A DNA stretch of 64,000 bases from contig NZ_JBHTBQ010000014.1 in the NCBI RefSeq assembly GCF_042664895.1, forward strand, positions 186,001 to 250,000. Reading direction: 5' to 3'. A program made the translations under genes and the position numbers. The notes beneath the pieces were generated by a model. It worked only from the letters and a program-made list of their open reading frames with translations, made no database searches and was not told where the DNA came from. This stretch comes from Iodobacter arcticus. Lineage in GTDB: Bacteria; Pseudomonadota; Gammaproteobacteria; Burkholderiales; Chitinibacteraceae. Shown piece by piece: positions 26,271 through 35,569 of the stretch. Within the stretch, counting starts at the first letter, position 1; each line of letters starts with the position of its first letter.

Positions 26271-27388
26271 GGGATGTTGCATATTATAGAACGACGATGC
26301 CGTTTGTTTCTGAGTCATTTATTCTAGAGCAAGCTCATTCATTGCATAATTATAATGCTTTATTTGTATGCAGGGATTTAAAAGCACCTATTGAAGCTGA
26401 TGTAGTTACTATTGATGAACTACATAAATATGAGCGAATGAAGTTCACTTTGCTGCGGCAATCTGCGGTGATTAAGCAGGGTTTAATTCAACATAAACCT
26501 GCAATAATTCACGCTCACTTTTTGCCTGATGCCGTTATGATTGCACCGATAGCAAAGAAGCTTAATATTCCATTGATTGCAACAAGCCATGGTTTTGATA
26601 CACAGATGAGCCGCTGGTCTTTGTTTAAAACACGTAAGCCTACAAATTGGCAATATTTATTAAATGAAAGAAGCCTGTATAAAAATGCAGATGCTTTTAT
26701 TGCGGTATCTCAGTATATGCGGCAAAGAATGATTGAGCGCGGGATTGCAGATAGCAAAATCTTTACACATTATATTGGTGTAGATACTGAAAAATTCCAG
26801 CCATTAATGCATCAGGGAAAATTTATTCTGAATGTTTCGAGGCATGTCAAAGTAAAAGGAATTGATGTATTGCTGAGAGCTTTTGCTAAAGTGGCTGCTA
26901 ATTTTGATTGGCAGCTGGTACAAGTGGGGGCAGGCACAGAGACTTTGCAATTAATGGCTTTGGCTAAGGAATTAGGTATTGAGCAACGAGTTACGTGGTT
27001 GGGTGCCCAGCCACATACCGAGGTTAAGCGCCTAATGCAGGAGTGCGCATGCTATGTGCAAGCGAGCATGCCAGATAAAAATGGACAAACCGAAGCTTTT
27101 GGTATTGTTCTATTAGAAGCCGCCGCTTCGGGTGTACCTGTTATTGCGAGTCGAAGCGGGGGAATGCCTGAGGCGTTATTAGATCAAGAGACTGGTTTTT
27201 TATTCGAGCCAGGTAATGTGGATGATCTGGCTGAAAAATTAGATTGTGTATTAGGGCAGACAAGTGAATGGCGTAATCGTATGGGTAGAGCGGGCAGAGA
27301 TTTTGCACTGAGTTTAGATATTCGTAAGCAAGCTATGCTTTTGGAGAATATATATGACCAAATTATTGACCGCCATGCGAATTGCTAG
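26267..27388 (+). CDS. Glycosyltransferase family 4
   Basis: The 373-residue GT-B enzyme has an N-terminal domain with IIHAHFLPDAVMIAP and PLIATSHGFD, and a C-terminal nucleotide-sugar domain with FILNVSRHVKVKGIDVLLRA, LVQVGAGTE and EAFGIVLLEAAASGVPVIAS (the E-x7-E motif). It adds one sugar to the lipid-linked repeat unit at the cytoplasmic face. Donor and linkage cannot be read from the sequence. It begins inside the wzy-like gene (ATGA overlap) and overlaps the next gene by 35 bases. Confidence 0.9.
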   Translation: MRDVAYYRTTMPFVSESFILEQAHSLHNYNALFVCRDLKAPIEADVVTIDELHKYERMKFTLLRQSAVIKQGLIQHKPAIIHAHFLPDAVMIAPIAKKLNIPLIATSHGFDTQMSRWSLFKTRKPTNWQYLLNERSLYKNADAFIAVSQYMRQRMIERGIADSKIFTHYIGVDTEKFQPLMHQGKFILNVSRHVKVKGIDVLLRAFAKVAANFDWQLVQVGAGTETLQLMALAKELGIEQRVTWLGAQPHTEVKRLMQECACYVQASMPDKNGQTEAFGIVLLEAAASGVPVIASRSGGMPEALLDQETGFLFEPGNVDDLAEKLDCVLGQTSEWRNRMGRAGRDFALSLDIRKQAMLLENIYDQIIDRHANC

Positions 27389-28694
27389 GGCCTTGCTGCT
27401 GGCAATGTTGACTGTTTGTTGCTTACAGTCTGCAGTTGCCGTTGATGAACCATTAATGTTAAGAAAAAGTAATTCTGATTCTTTAATGGCAATACCAAAA
27501 ACGAATATAGCTTCACGGTTTCAGCAGGAAATTACAGCTAGTTATTTTGGAGTGCATGTTCATCGCCCTGATTTAAATAAAGCATGGCCTATTTCCGGTA
27601 TAAGTAGCTGGCGTCTTTGGGATATTTATGTTGGCTGGAAAGATATTGAGCCTAGTGAGGGACAATATAATTTTGTGAAGTTAGATGCAATTGTTGAATA
27701 CAGTCAGAAAAATAATATTCGATTGCTTCTTCCATTAGGTGTAACACCTGCATGGGCATCAAGCCGCCCTCAAGAAAAATGCGCTTATGGTTTAGGTTGT
27801 GCTGCCGAGCCTACGGATATGGCTCATTGGCGTAGGTATGTTAGAAAAGTTGCGACTCGTTATAATAATGTTATTTATAATTATGAAATATTAAACGAGG
27901 TTAATTTAAAACCATTCTGGTCGGGAAGTTGGGAAGCTCTGCTTGAGATGCAGAAAATTGCCTACATTGAATTAAAAGCCGTTAACTATAGAAATCGCTT
28001 AGTTGCTCCGAGTATGACGGGTAATTCAGAAAATGAATTAGCAAAGTGGGATAGATACCTTGCAATGGGAGCTGGAAAGTATTCAGATATACTTGCTTAT
28101 CATTTTTATGTTCCTAAGTCAGAGCCTGAAGCGGCCTATGGTTTGGGTGAAAGGCTTTACCAAATTATGGGGAAAAATAAGCAGGCCCATAAGCCCCTCT
28201 GGAATACTGAATCAGGCTGGTTGATTGAAAATTTATCGGGGCCTGAAATTAGTAAAAATTATAGTGAGCAATGGCGAAGATTAAATCAAAACCAAGCGGT
28301 TGCTTATGTCTTACGTGCAAATATTCTTGCCCTAATTCAGGGTGTAGGTGAGTCTTATTGGTATTCCTATGATCATGGGGAAATGGGTTTAGCTGAGCCA
28401 AGGAGTAAGCATAAAAAGGCAGCTGCATTTGCTTATCAAAATTTTGCATCTCAGTTAATTGGCAATACGCCCCGAGGCTGCCAAATTGATGGGTTGGTTG
28501 TCTGGATTTGTAAATTTACAGATCGCCAGAATGCGGCACAGTATTTTGTGTGGACGACCAGTGATGAGGTAACAAAAATTGCTCGGTCAAAAATCGGGAA
28601 CATTAGTAAGGTAATCTCTTTCCCGATGGGGAGGGCAGAAGATATTTATGGCGACGAAATAGCGGTTGGTGCGGTTCCTGTTATTCTTAAATAA
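27354..28694 (+). CDS. Secreted glycoside hydrolase, PslG-like (GH39-type clan A)
   Basis: The 446-residue protein has a signal peptide (residues ~1-29, ...LTVCCLQSAVAVD) and a TIM-barrel glycosidase. Recognisable are WRLWDIYVGWKDIEPSEGQY near residue 82, LPLGVTPAWASSRP, the acid/base YEILNEVN and the nucleophile WNTESGW, the clan GH-A pair. PslG of Pseudomonas is a comparable hydrolase within an EPS locus that trims or releases polymer. The ATG at 27354 has GGAG upstream and lies 35 bases inside the preceding gene. Substrate is presumed to be the local polymer. Confidence 0.82.
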   Translation: MTKLLTAMRIARALLLAMLTVCCLQSAVAVDEPLMLRKSNSDSLMAIPKTNIASRFQQEITASYFGVHVHRPDLNKAWPISGISSWRLWDIYVGWKDIEPSEGQYNFVKLDAIVEYSQKNNIRLLLPLGVTPAWASSRPQEKCAYGLGCAAEPTDMAHWRRYVRKVATRYNNVIYNYEILNEVNLKPFWSGSWEALLEMQKIAYIELKAVNYRNRLVAPSMTGNSENELAKWDRYLAMGAGKYSDILAYHFYVPKSEPEAAYGLGERLYQIMGKNKQAHKPLWNTESGWLIENLSGPEISKNYSEQWRRLNQNQAVAYVLRANILALIQGVGESYWYSYDHGEMGLAEPRSKHKKAAAFAYQNFASQLIGNTPRGCQIDGLVVWICKFTDRQNAAQYFVWTTSDEVTKIARSKIGNISKVISFPMGRAEDIYGDEIAVGAVPVILK

Positions 28695-29148
28695 TGTTTA
28701 TCGTCACTCTGGCTTTTAAGCCGCTGTTACTTATTACCAGTATATAAATAATCCATCAATTTATTTCATAGGTTGGAAATGGAATATATGGTTAAAACGA
28801 TGTATATTTTTGGTGCATCGTTTGTATTAAACTATGTAACGATAAATGCATTTGTTCAAAATTTTTATAAATTTTTTTGCTGAAAATGTTTTTTATATTT
28901 TGTACAGTTAATTGTTATTTACGGTAATAATGGAGTGCATTTTTCTGATTTTTTTGGAAATAGCTGGGATGTTAATGGGCCTTGTCTTTGGAAAAAATAG
29001 ATTTATTTTATCTACTTCTATCTTATGATGTAGGCTCATTGCGTGCCCTTGCGCTTGCACAATTAAAATATTTTAAGAAATAGAATTTCGCTTATTTCAT
29101 TTTGAAATAGTGATTTTATTTTATTTATTTTTAAATTTGAAATTCACT
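28695..29148. other. AT-rich gap inside the EPS locus
   Basis: About 450 bases without a convincing gene. It holds a perfect 8-bp stem AAACGATG (28795-28802) / CATCGTTT (28816-28823) with a 13-base loop and a small GGCTT/AAGCC stem at 28711-28722; neither is followed by a T run. The gap probably carries a promoter for the second half of the locus, but no consensus pair stands out. Confidence 0.45.
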
Positions 29149-30312
29149 ATGACTAAAAATGAAGTTAATGCTTGTTATCGGCCTACTGTCTTTTTTGTGC
29201 AAAGGCGCTTGCCACATTATCGGCTGCCCTTTTTCGAGGCTTTACGCCAAGAGCTTGAGGAAAGAGGGTGCAGGCTAAGATTGCTGCATGGTATGCCAAA
29301 TAAAGATGAGCTGAGCAAGAATGATTCGGGTGAATTGCCTTGGGCAGAAAAACTGCCTACCCATTATTTGCTGGGTGGACGAATTTGCTGGCAGCCTTTT
29401 TTTGAGAAAATAAAAAATGCTGATTTGGTTATTTGCAGTCATGAGAATAAATTAGTATTTAATTTAGTTGCGCAATATCTGTACCCGTCAATTAAAGTGG
29501 CATTGTTTGGGCATGGTGCTAATTTACAGGGAAACCCGGATAGCTGGAGCGAAAAAGTCAAGAGAGTGATTGCAAAACGTGCGGATTGGTGGTTTGGTTA
29601 TACCGCAATGAGCTTACCCTTGATTAATCGTTTTGATTTTCCTGTTGATCGGGTGACGATAGCAAATAATTCTATTGACACCCATCAAATGGCTAAATTG
29701 TTTGGTGATATTGATGATAGTAAAAAAGATATAATTAGGAGTAAATTAAAAATTAACAGTAAAAACGTAGGTGTTTTTATTGGTTCTTTTTATGAAGAAA
29801 AGCGCATCGAGTTTATGCTTGAGGCGATTTTTAAAATAAAAAAATTAGTTCCTGATTTTGAAATGCTTATTGCTGGTGATGGTGTTCAGCGTAAGCTTAT
29901 TGAAGATTTTTGCCATGAGCATCATTGGGCTAAATATGTAGGCCTATGCAAAGGTAAAGAAAAAGTGGAGCTATTGTCTGTTTCTACGGTGATGATTAAT
30001 CCTGGCTTGGTTGGTTTAGGGATTTTAGATTCGTTTGTTTGCGCGGTACCTATGATTACAACGGATTGCGGTGTTCATAGCCCTGAAATTGCATACTTAA
30101 AAAGTGGCGTTAATGGTTTGTTGGTTGATTTTTCGCAAGATAAATATGCGACTGCTGTGATTGAATTAATGGATGATCAGGTTAAATTATCTGCCATGCA
30201 GCAAGCATGTTTAGAAAGTGCTAAGCAATACAGTGTAGAGAATATGGCAAGAAACTTTGCAGAAGGCATTATAAAGTGTCTTGCCGAGCCGATATACCGG
30301 GGCAATCAATAA
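29149..30312 (+). CDS. Glycosyltransferase, GT-B fold (family 4-like)
   Basis: About 387 residues from the ATG at 29149. N-terminal TVFFVQRRLPHYRLPFFEAL is a common opening of GT4 enzymes that act on lipid-linked sugars. C-terminal VGVFIGSFYEEKRIEFMLEA and MLIAGDGVQR mark the donor domain, and the region VMINPGLVGLGILDSFVCAVPMIT replaces the usual E-x7-E segment. A GTG at 29110 would give 13 more residues (hydrophobic, not conserved-looking); neither start has a good ribosome site. Probably adds a sugar to the repeat unit. Confidence 0.85.
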   Translation: MTKNEVNACYRPTVFFVQRRLPHYRLPFFEALRQELEERGCRLRLLHGMPNKDELSKNDSGELPWAEKLPTHYLLGGRICWQPFFEKIKNADLVICSHENKLVFNLVAQYLYPSIKVALFGHGANLQGNPDSWSEKVKRVIAKRADWWFGYTAMSLPLINRFDFPVDRVTIANNSIDTHQMAKLFGDIDDSKKDIIRSKLKINSKNVGVFIGSFYEEKRIEFMLEAIFKIKKLVPDFEMLIAGDGVQRKLIEDFCHEHHWAKYVGLCKGKEKVELLSVSTVMINPGLVGLGILDSFVCAVPMITTDCGVHSPEIAYLKSGVNGLLVDFSQDKYATAVIELMDDQVKLSAMQQACLESAKQYSVENMARNFAEGIIKCLAEPIYRGNQ

Positions 30313-31466
30313 TGAAACGGGTGTTAATTGTTCACAATGCTTATCAGCAAAAAGGCGGTGAAGATTCGGTTGTTGATAATGAAATTGCATTGTTAAAGAA
30401 GCATGGTCATGATGTTGAGCATTACTTTCGTCATAATGATGAAATTATTAATCAATCAAAATTGTCATTATTAAAGCAGACCGTGTGGTCTAAAAAAACA
30501 TATACTGAATTCTCGCTTTTGCTTAAGAGAGTAAAGCCTGATGTTATTCATGTTCATAATACATTTCCGCTGATTTCACCTTCTTTATATTGGGCGGCTC
30601 AGGCTCTAAATGTACCTCTGGTGCAGACATTACATAATTTTAGATTACTGTGTCCTCAAGCCACATTTTTGCGTGATGGCCGTGTTTGTGAAGATTGCGT
30701 TGGGCATGCAACGTGGCGTGGCGTTATTCGTCGTTGTTATAGAGATTCTTTTGCTCAAAGCGCTGTTTTATCCGGCATGCTAACAATTCATCGCTCTGTG
30801 GGAACGTATAAAAATAAGATCAATCGCTATATCGCTTTAAATGAATTTTGTAAAAATAAATACATTCAGGGCGGGATTCCTGCGGATAAAATAATGATTA
30901 AGCCCAATTTTGCTGAAGATGTGGGGTGTGGAGCAGAGCAAAGAAGTGGTTTCTTATATGTAGGTCGTTTATCTCCAGAAAAAGGGGCTCGTATTTTTGT
31001 GACGGCCTTTAGTGCTGATCCACATGGGCATTTAGCGGTTGTTGGGGCTGGTGAAGAATCTGTTTATTTGACTGGAATTACTCAACTTGATTTATGTGGA
31101 CCCTTGCCGCAGCAAGAGGTTCGAGCTTATATGCGCTCAAGCTTGGCCTTGGTTTTGCCAAGTATTTGTTATGAAAATATGCCGATGACTTTGGTTGAGG
31201 CTTATTCAAGTGGTCTGCCGGTTATCGCTAGCCGCTTGGGGCCATTATGCGATTTGGTTGAAGATGGAAAAACAGGGTTATTATTTAATGCTAGTGATGC
31301 TGATGATTTAGCAAAAAAAATGACTTGGGCTGTTAACAACCCTGAAGCGATGGCAGAAATGGGGCGTAATGCGCGTGAGAAGTATTTAGCAGAATATACC
31401 CCGGATAAAAATTATGAAATATTAATGAATATATATGATGAGGCGATAAATGCATGTCCGAGATAA
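30312..31466 (+). CDS. Glycosyltransferase family 4
   Basis: 384 residues from ATG 30312, which overlaps the previous stop by one base (TAATG). The N-terminus VLIVHNAYQQKGGEDSVV is a well-known GT4 opening, followed by VIHVHNTFPLISPSLYWAA, and FRLLCPQATFLRDGRVCEDC with a Cys cluster typical of this subgroup. The donor domain shows FLYVGRLSPEKGARIF and ENMPMTLVEAYSSGLPVIAS (E-x7-E). It should add a sugar to the growing repeat unit. Donor unknown. Confidence 0.93.
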   Translation: MKRVLIVHNAYQQKGGEDSVVDNEIALLKKHGHDVEHYFRHNDEIINQSKLSLLKQTVWSKKTYTEFSLLLKRVKPDVIHVHNTFPLISPSLYWAAQALNVPLVQTLHNFRLLCPQATFLRDGRVCEDCVGHATWRGVIRRCYRDSFAQSAVLSGMLTIHRSVGTYKNKINRYIALNEFCKNKYIQGGIPADKIMIKPNFAEDVGCGAEQRSGFLYVGRLSPEKGARIFVTAFSADPHGHLAVVGAGEESVYLTGITQLDLCGPLPQQEVRAYMRSSLALVLPSICYENMPMTLVEAYSSGLPVIASRLGPLCDLVEDGKTGLLFNASDADDLAKKMTWAVNNPEAMAEMGRNAREKYLAEYTPDKNYEILMNIYDEAINACPR

Positions 31467-32236
31467 TTGATAAGCCATTAGTGGCGAGAAAAACGACCTC
31501 TGTTCTGGGCGCTTCTATTGATGTGCTGGATTGGGATACGGCTTTGCAGCGTATTAAGCGATGGAGCTCCAGAAGAGAATCCCGTTATATTTGCATATGT
31601 AATGCCCATTCTGTAGTGACTACTACCAATGATCCGGCTTTTTACGATGTGGTTAAAAATGCAGATATGGCTACCTCGGATGGTGCGCCCGTTGCTTGGT
31701 TAATGCGTAAAATGGGGTTTTATAATCAGCAGCGAATTAATGGCCCTGATTTAATGTGGAAATATTGCACAGAGGCAAATAGATCAGGGGATTGGCCTTC
31801 GATTTATTTGTATGGTAGTAGTGAAGATACATTACGTATTTTACTGCTTAAATTGAGCAGTAGTTTTCCTGCTTTGAAAATAGTGGGTGCATATTCCCCT
31901 CCTTTTCGCGCTTTAGCTGAGCAAGAAGAGCAGGAAATTATTAGTAGTATTAATGCATCTGGAGCGGGCGTTGTCTGGGTTAGCCTGGGTTGCCCAAAGC
32001 AAGAAAAATGGATGGCTGCGCATCGTGGCAAAATTAATGCGGTGATGGTTGGTGTGGGTGCTGCATTTGATTATCACGCAGGCACGATTGTTCGTGCGCC
32101 TTTGTGGATGCAGCATTCAGGATTGGAATGGTTGCATCGTTTATGTTCGGAGCCGCGACGTCTTTGGAAACGCTATTTCGTAACAAATACTATTTTTGTT
32201 ATTAAAGCGATTAGCCAGCTTATCCATAAAAACTAA
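31454..32236 (+). CDS. WecG/TagA/CpsF-family glycosyltransferase
   Basis: The 260-residue protein belongs to the GT26 family: TSVLGASIDVLDWDTALQRI at the start, the conserved CNAHSVVTT, NADMATSDGAPVAWL (with the catalytic-region Asp), RINGPDLMW, IYLYGSS and VWVSLGCPKQEKWMAAHRG. Members transfer ManNAc, ManNAcA, glucose or glucuronate onto lipid-linked sugars. The neighbouring ugd gene makes a glucuronate donor possible. It overlaps the previous gene by 13 bases. Confidence 0.93.
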   Translation: MSEIIDKPLVARKTTSVLGASIDVLDWDTALQRIKRWSSRRESRYICICNAHSVVTTTNDPAFYDVVKNADMATSDGAPVAWLMRKMGFYNQQRINGPDLMWKYCTEANRSGDWPSIYLYGSSEDTLRILLLKLSSSFPALKIVGAYSPPFRALAEQEEQEIISSINASGAGVVWVSLGCPKQEKWMAAHRGKINAVMVGVGAAFDYHAGTIVRAPLWMQHSGLEWLHRLCSEPRRLWKRYFVTNTIFVIKAISQLIHKN

Positions 32237-32261
32237 TTTATTAAGTGGGAGTGTTTTTACA

Positions 32262-33596
32262 ATGAAAATTACCGTGATTGGTTCTGGTTACGTAGGTTTG
32301 GTTACTGGCACATGCTTGGCGGAGTATGGCAATGATGTGTTATGCCTAGATGTAGATGCAAATAAAATTCGTATTTTGCAGGAAGGCGGCGTGCCGATTT
32401 TTGAGCCCGGTCTAGAGGAAATGATTAAGCGTAATGTGGCCGCAGGGCGTTTACGCTTTACAACGGATATTAAAGAATCGGTAGAGCATGGCACGATTCA
32501 GTTTATTGCAGTGGGCACACCGCCCGATGAAGATGGCTCGGCAGATTTGAAGTATGTGGTGGCTGCAGCACGCAGTATTGGCCGTCATATGAATGGTTAT
32601 AAGGTGATTGTGGATAAATCTACTGTGCCGGTGGGAACTGGGGATAAGGTTCGCGCGGCGATTGCTGATGAGTTGCAGCAGCGCAGCGAGAAAACGAGTT
32701 TTGCGATTGTTTCTAATCCGGAGTTCTTGAAAGAAGGCGCTGCGATTGAAGACTTTATGCGCCCGGATCGGATTGTGATTGGCACGGATGATGATACGGC
32801 CAAAGATTTGATGAGTTCTTTATACGCGCCGTTTGTGCGTAATCATGATCGTATTTTATTTATGGATGTGCGCTCTGCCGAAATGACGAAATATGCGGCT
32901 AATGCCATGTTGGCTACGCGTATTTCGTTTATGAATGAATTGGCTAATTTATCAGAGGTGATGGGGGCAGATATCGAGCTAGTGCGTAAAGGGATTGGCT
33001 CTGATCCGCGTATCGGTTATCACTTTTTATACCCTGGTGTGGGCTATGGTGGCTCATGCTTTCCTAAAGATGTGCAAGCTTTACAGCGCACGGCTGAAGA
33101 GCATGGCATTAGTTTAAAAGTGCTGGATGCGGTTGAAAAAGCCAACCATGCGCAGAAATCGGTACTGGTGGATAAAATTGTTAAGCGCTTTGGTGATAAT
33201 TTAAAAGGTAAGCATTTTGCTTTATGGGGTTTGGCATTTAAACCCAATACGGATGATATGCGCGATGCGCCAAGCCGCGTTATTATTGAATATTTGCTAA
33301 ATCAGGGTGCAACAGTGGCTGCGCATGATCCGGTTGCAATCCATGAAGCACAGCGGGTGATGCCAGACTGGAAAGGCTTAAGCTATGGCGATAGCCCAAA
33401 TGCGGTATTGCCTGATGCAGATGCTTTGATTATTGTTACCGAATGGAAAGCATTCCGCAGCCCTGATTTTACGGATATGAATAAACAGCTTAAAAATCCA
33501 TTGATTTTTGATGGTCGCAATTTATTTGATCCAAAGCGCATGCAAAAAGAGGGCTTTGAGTATTACCCAATTGGCCGTCAGCAAGTCAGTCTTTAA
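32262..33596 (+). CDS. ugd: UDP-glucose 6-dehydrogenase
   Basis: 444 residues from ATG 32262; the frame is open further upstream but homology starts with MKITVIGSGYVGLVTGTCLA, the NAD-binding motif. Also visible are VGTPPDEDGSADL, the hinge region, and GYGGSCFPKDVQAL with the catalytic Cys. The C-terminal domain starts around FALWGLAFKPNTDDMRDAPS. It oxidises UDP-glucose to UDP-glucuronate, giving the polymer an acidic sugar. GGGAG lies upstream of the ATG at 32247-32251. A perfect hairpin follows the gene. Confidence 0.96.
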   Translation: MKITVIGSGYVGLVTGTCLAEYGNDVLCLDVDANKIRILQEGGVPIFEPGLEEMIKRNVAAGRLRFTTDIKESVEHGTIQFIAVGTPPDEDGSADLKYVVAAARSIGRHMNGYKVIVDKSTVPVGTGDKVRAAIADELQQRSEKTSFAIVSNPEFLKEGAAIEDFMRPDRIVIGTDDDTAKDLMSSLYAPFVRNHDRILFMDVRSAEMTKYAANAMLATRISFMNELANLSEVMGADIELVRKGIGSDPRIGYHFLYPGVGYGGSCFPKDVQALQRTAEEHGISLKVLDAVEKANHAQKSVLVDKIVKRFGDNLKGKHFALWGLAFKPNTDDMRDAPSRVIIEYLLNQGATVAAHDPVAIHEAQRVMPDWKGLSYGDSPNAVLPDADALIIVTEWKAFRSPDFTDMNKQLKNPLIFDGRNLFDPKRMQKEGFEYYPIGRQQVSL

Positions 33597-33600
33597 GTTA

Positions 33601-33625
33601 TTTTGCGGCGCGGGTCGCCGCAAAA
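33601..33625. other. Perfect hairpin between ugd and manC
   Basis: TTTTGCGGCG and CGCCGCAAAA pair perfectly over 10 bp around a 5-base loop. Only scattered T follow, so termination is uncertain; it could equally protect or process the mRNA within the operon. Confidence 0.6.
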
Positions 33626-33658
33626 TATATTTAGTTAATAACAATTTATGGATAGTTC

Positions 33659-35077
33659 ATGTCAATTACTCCGGTGATTCTTTGTGGTGGTTCGGGTAGC
33701 CGTATGTGGCCGCTGTCTCGTGGTGGTTACCCTAAGCAATTTTTAAAATTGCATGGTGATCAAAGCTTGCTGCAGCAAACGGCAACACGCTTGCAGGGAA
33801 TGGCAGATGTAGCCGCGCCTTTATTAATCAGCAATCAGGAGCACCGCTTTTTGGTGGCCGAGCAATTGCGTGCGGTGGGCATGGGCAACTCAAAGCTGGT
33901 TTTAGAGCCGATGGGCCGTAATACTGCACCAGCAGTGGCGGCTGCGGCTTTGATTGCGCTGGAAGACAACCCGGATGCCATGCTGCTGGTGCTGCCATCA
34001 GATCATGTGATTCAGTTTGGCGATGTGTTTCAGGTCTTGGTGGCACAGGCGGCAAGCGTGGCTGCAACAGGCAAGTTAGTGACCTTTGGGATTACGCCTA
34101 CTGAGCCGCAAACCGGCTATGGCTATATTCGCCGTGGCGTTAGCCTATCTGGCGATGCTTATGCAGTGGCTGCCTTTGTAGAAAAGCCGAATGCTGAGCG
34201 TGCAGCAGAGTTTTTAGCTTCAGGTGATTATTACTGGAATAGCGGCATGTTTATGTTCCGCGCCGATGCCTATGTGCGTGAAATGGCTGCTTATCAGCCT
34301 GCCATGTTGGCGGCGGTTCAAGCTGCGGTTACCAAAGGCGTGCGAGATTTAGACTTCTTGCGCTTAGATAGCGATGCTTTTGCTGCATGTGAATCAGATT
34401 CGATTGATTATGCAGTGATGGAAAAAACCGCGCATGCGGCGGTGATTGTTGCGGCGGGCTTAGGCTGGAGCGATATTGGCTCTTGGTCGGCATTGCGTGA
34501 TGTGACGCCACAAGATGAAGCGGGCAATAGCGTGCTGGGCGATGTGATGCTTGATCGCGTATCGGGCAGCTATATTCGCAGCGAAACCCGCATGATTGCG
34601 GCGATTGGCGTGCAGGATCTGGTGATTGTAGAGACGGCCGATGCAATTTTGGTGGCGCATAAAGATCATGTGCAGGACGTGAAAAAAATTGTTGAGCGCT
34701 TAAATAGTGCTGGCCGATCAGAGTCGGTCACGCATCGGCGCGTGTATCGTCCTTGGGGTAGCTATGAAGGCATCGATGCCGGTTCACGCTTCCAGGTGAA
34801 GCGGATTGTGGTTAATCCGGGCGCATCGCTGAGCCTACAAATGCATTACCACCGCGCCGAGCATTGGATTGTGGTGAAAGGCACAGCCAAGGTAGTCAAT
34901 GGGGACCAAGAGATTCTCTTGTCAGAAAACCAATCGACTTATATCCCGCTGGGCACAACACATCGCTTAGAAAACCCGGGCAAGATGCCGCTGGAGCTGA
35001 TCGAAGTGCAATCGGGTTCCTACCTTGGTGAAGACGATATCGTGCGTTTTGAAGATGTGTATGGCCGAACAAAATAA
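33659..35077 (+). CDS. manC: Mannose-1-phosphate guanylyltransferase / mannose-6-phosphate isomerase
   Basis: The 472-residue bifunctional enzyme has the N-terminal pyrophosphorylase signature LCGGSGSRMWPLSRGGYPKQFL, then LVLPSDHVI, FVEKPNAERAAEF and WNSGMFMFRAD. The C-terminal cupin holds the isomerase part (SLQMHYHRAEHWIVVKGTAK). It makes GDP-mannose, the precursor that gmd and fcl turn into GDP-fucose. Length is typical of ManC/AlgA. Together with manB and gmm it forms the sugar-supply end of the EPS locus. Confidence 0.96.
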   Translation: MSITPVILCGGSGSRMWPLSRGGYPKQFLKLHGDQSLLQQTATRLQGMADVAAPLLISNQEHRFLVAEQLRAVGMGNSKLVLEPMGRNTAPAVAAAALIALEDNPDAMLLVLPSDHVIQFGDVFQVLVAQAASVAATGKLVTFGITPTEPQTGYGYIRRGVSLSGDAYAVAAFVEKPNAERAAEFLASGDYYWNSGMFMFRADAYVREMAAYQPAMLAAVQAAVTKGVRDLDFLRLDSDAFAACESDSIDYAVMEKTAHAAVIVAAGLGWSDIGSWSALRDVTPQDEAGNSVLGDVMLDRVSGSYIRSETRMIAAIGVQDLVIVETADAILVAHKDHVQDVKKIVERLNSAGRSESVTHRRVYRPWGSYEGIDAGSRFQVKRIVVNPGASLSLQMHYHRAEHWIVVKGTAKVVNGDQEILLSENQSTYIPLGTTHRLENPGKMPLELIEVQSGSYLGEDDIVRFEDVYGRTK

Positions 35078-35549
35078 GGCGCTACCGGCTGTTGAGCTTC
35101 TAAAGTGGCCAGAATTTTTGCAAGTGGTCGAGCACGCCCCTCTGGTGTCTATCGATTTGATTGTGCAAAACTCGGCAGGCGATGCTCTGCTCGGTTGGCG
35201 CAATAATGAGCCCGCTTGCGATCATTGGTTTGTGCCAGGTGGGCGGGTGCAAAAAAATGAAGCGCTGGATGCTGCTTTTTTGCGCCTGACTCAAGCCGAA
35301 TTAGGCGTGGCCTTGGCGCGCTCTTCGGCGCAGTGGCTGGGTGTTTACGAGCACTTTTATGATAGCAATGCCGGGCGTGAGGAAGGTTTTGGCACGCATT
35401 ATGTGGTGCTTGCCTATACGCTGCAGCTTGATGAAGCCGATATGGCCCTGCCGCTGGGCGAGCAGCATTCCCAGTATCGCTGGGCCAGCAAGCCAGAGAT
35501 CTTGCTAGATGAGACTGTTCATCTTTATTCCCGAGCTTATTTTGAGTAA
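35061..35549 (+). CDS. gmm: GDP-mannose mannosyl hydrolase (Nudix family)
   Basis: About 162 residues from ATG 35061, overlapping the manC end by 17 bases. The Nudix region reads GGRVQKNEALDAAFLRLTQA then ELG; the general Nudix box needs RE..EE, but the loss of those Glu residues is the known feature of GDP-mannose hydrolases such as E. coli WcaH/NudD, which act at the sugar carbon. SIDLIVQNSAGDALLGWRNN and DHWFVPGGR are also typical. It cleaves GDP-mannose or GDP-glucose and may tune the sugar pool. The open frame upstream to 35025 is inside manC and not needed. Confidence 0.9.
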   Translation: MAEQNKALPAVELLKWPEFLQVVEHAPLVSIDLIVQNSAGDALLGWRNNEPACDHWFVPGGRVQKNEALDAAFLRLTQAELGVALARSSAQWLGVYEHFYDSNAGREEGFGTHYVVLAYTLQLDEADMALPLGEQHSQYRWASKPEILLDETVHLYSRAYFE

Positions 35550-35569
35550 AGCTTCATAATCCACTCTTG

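Noticed and set aside
35220..35300. Apparently defective Nudix box in gmm
   Set aside because: The missing Glu residues are the normal state in GDP-mannose hydrolases, so this is not a sign of inactivation.
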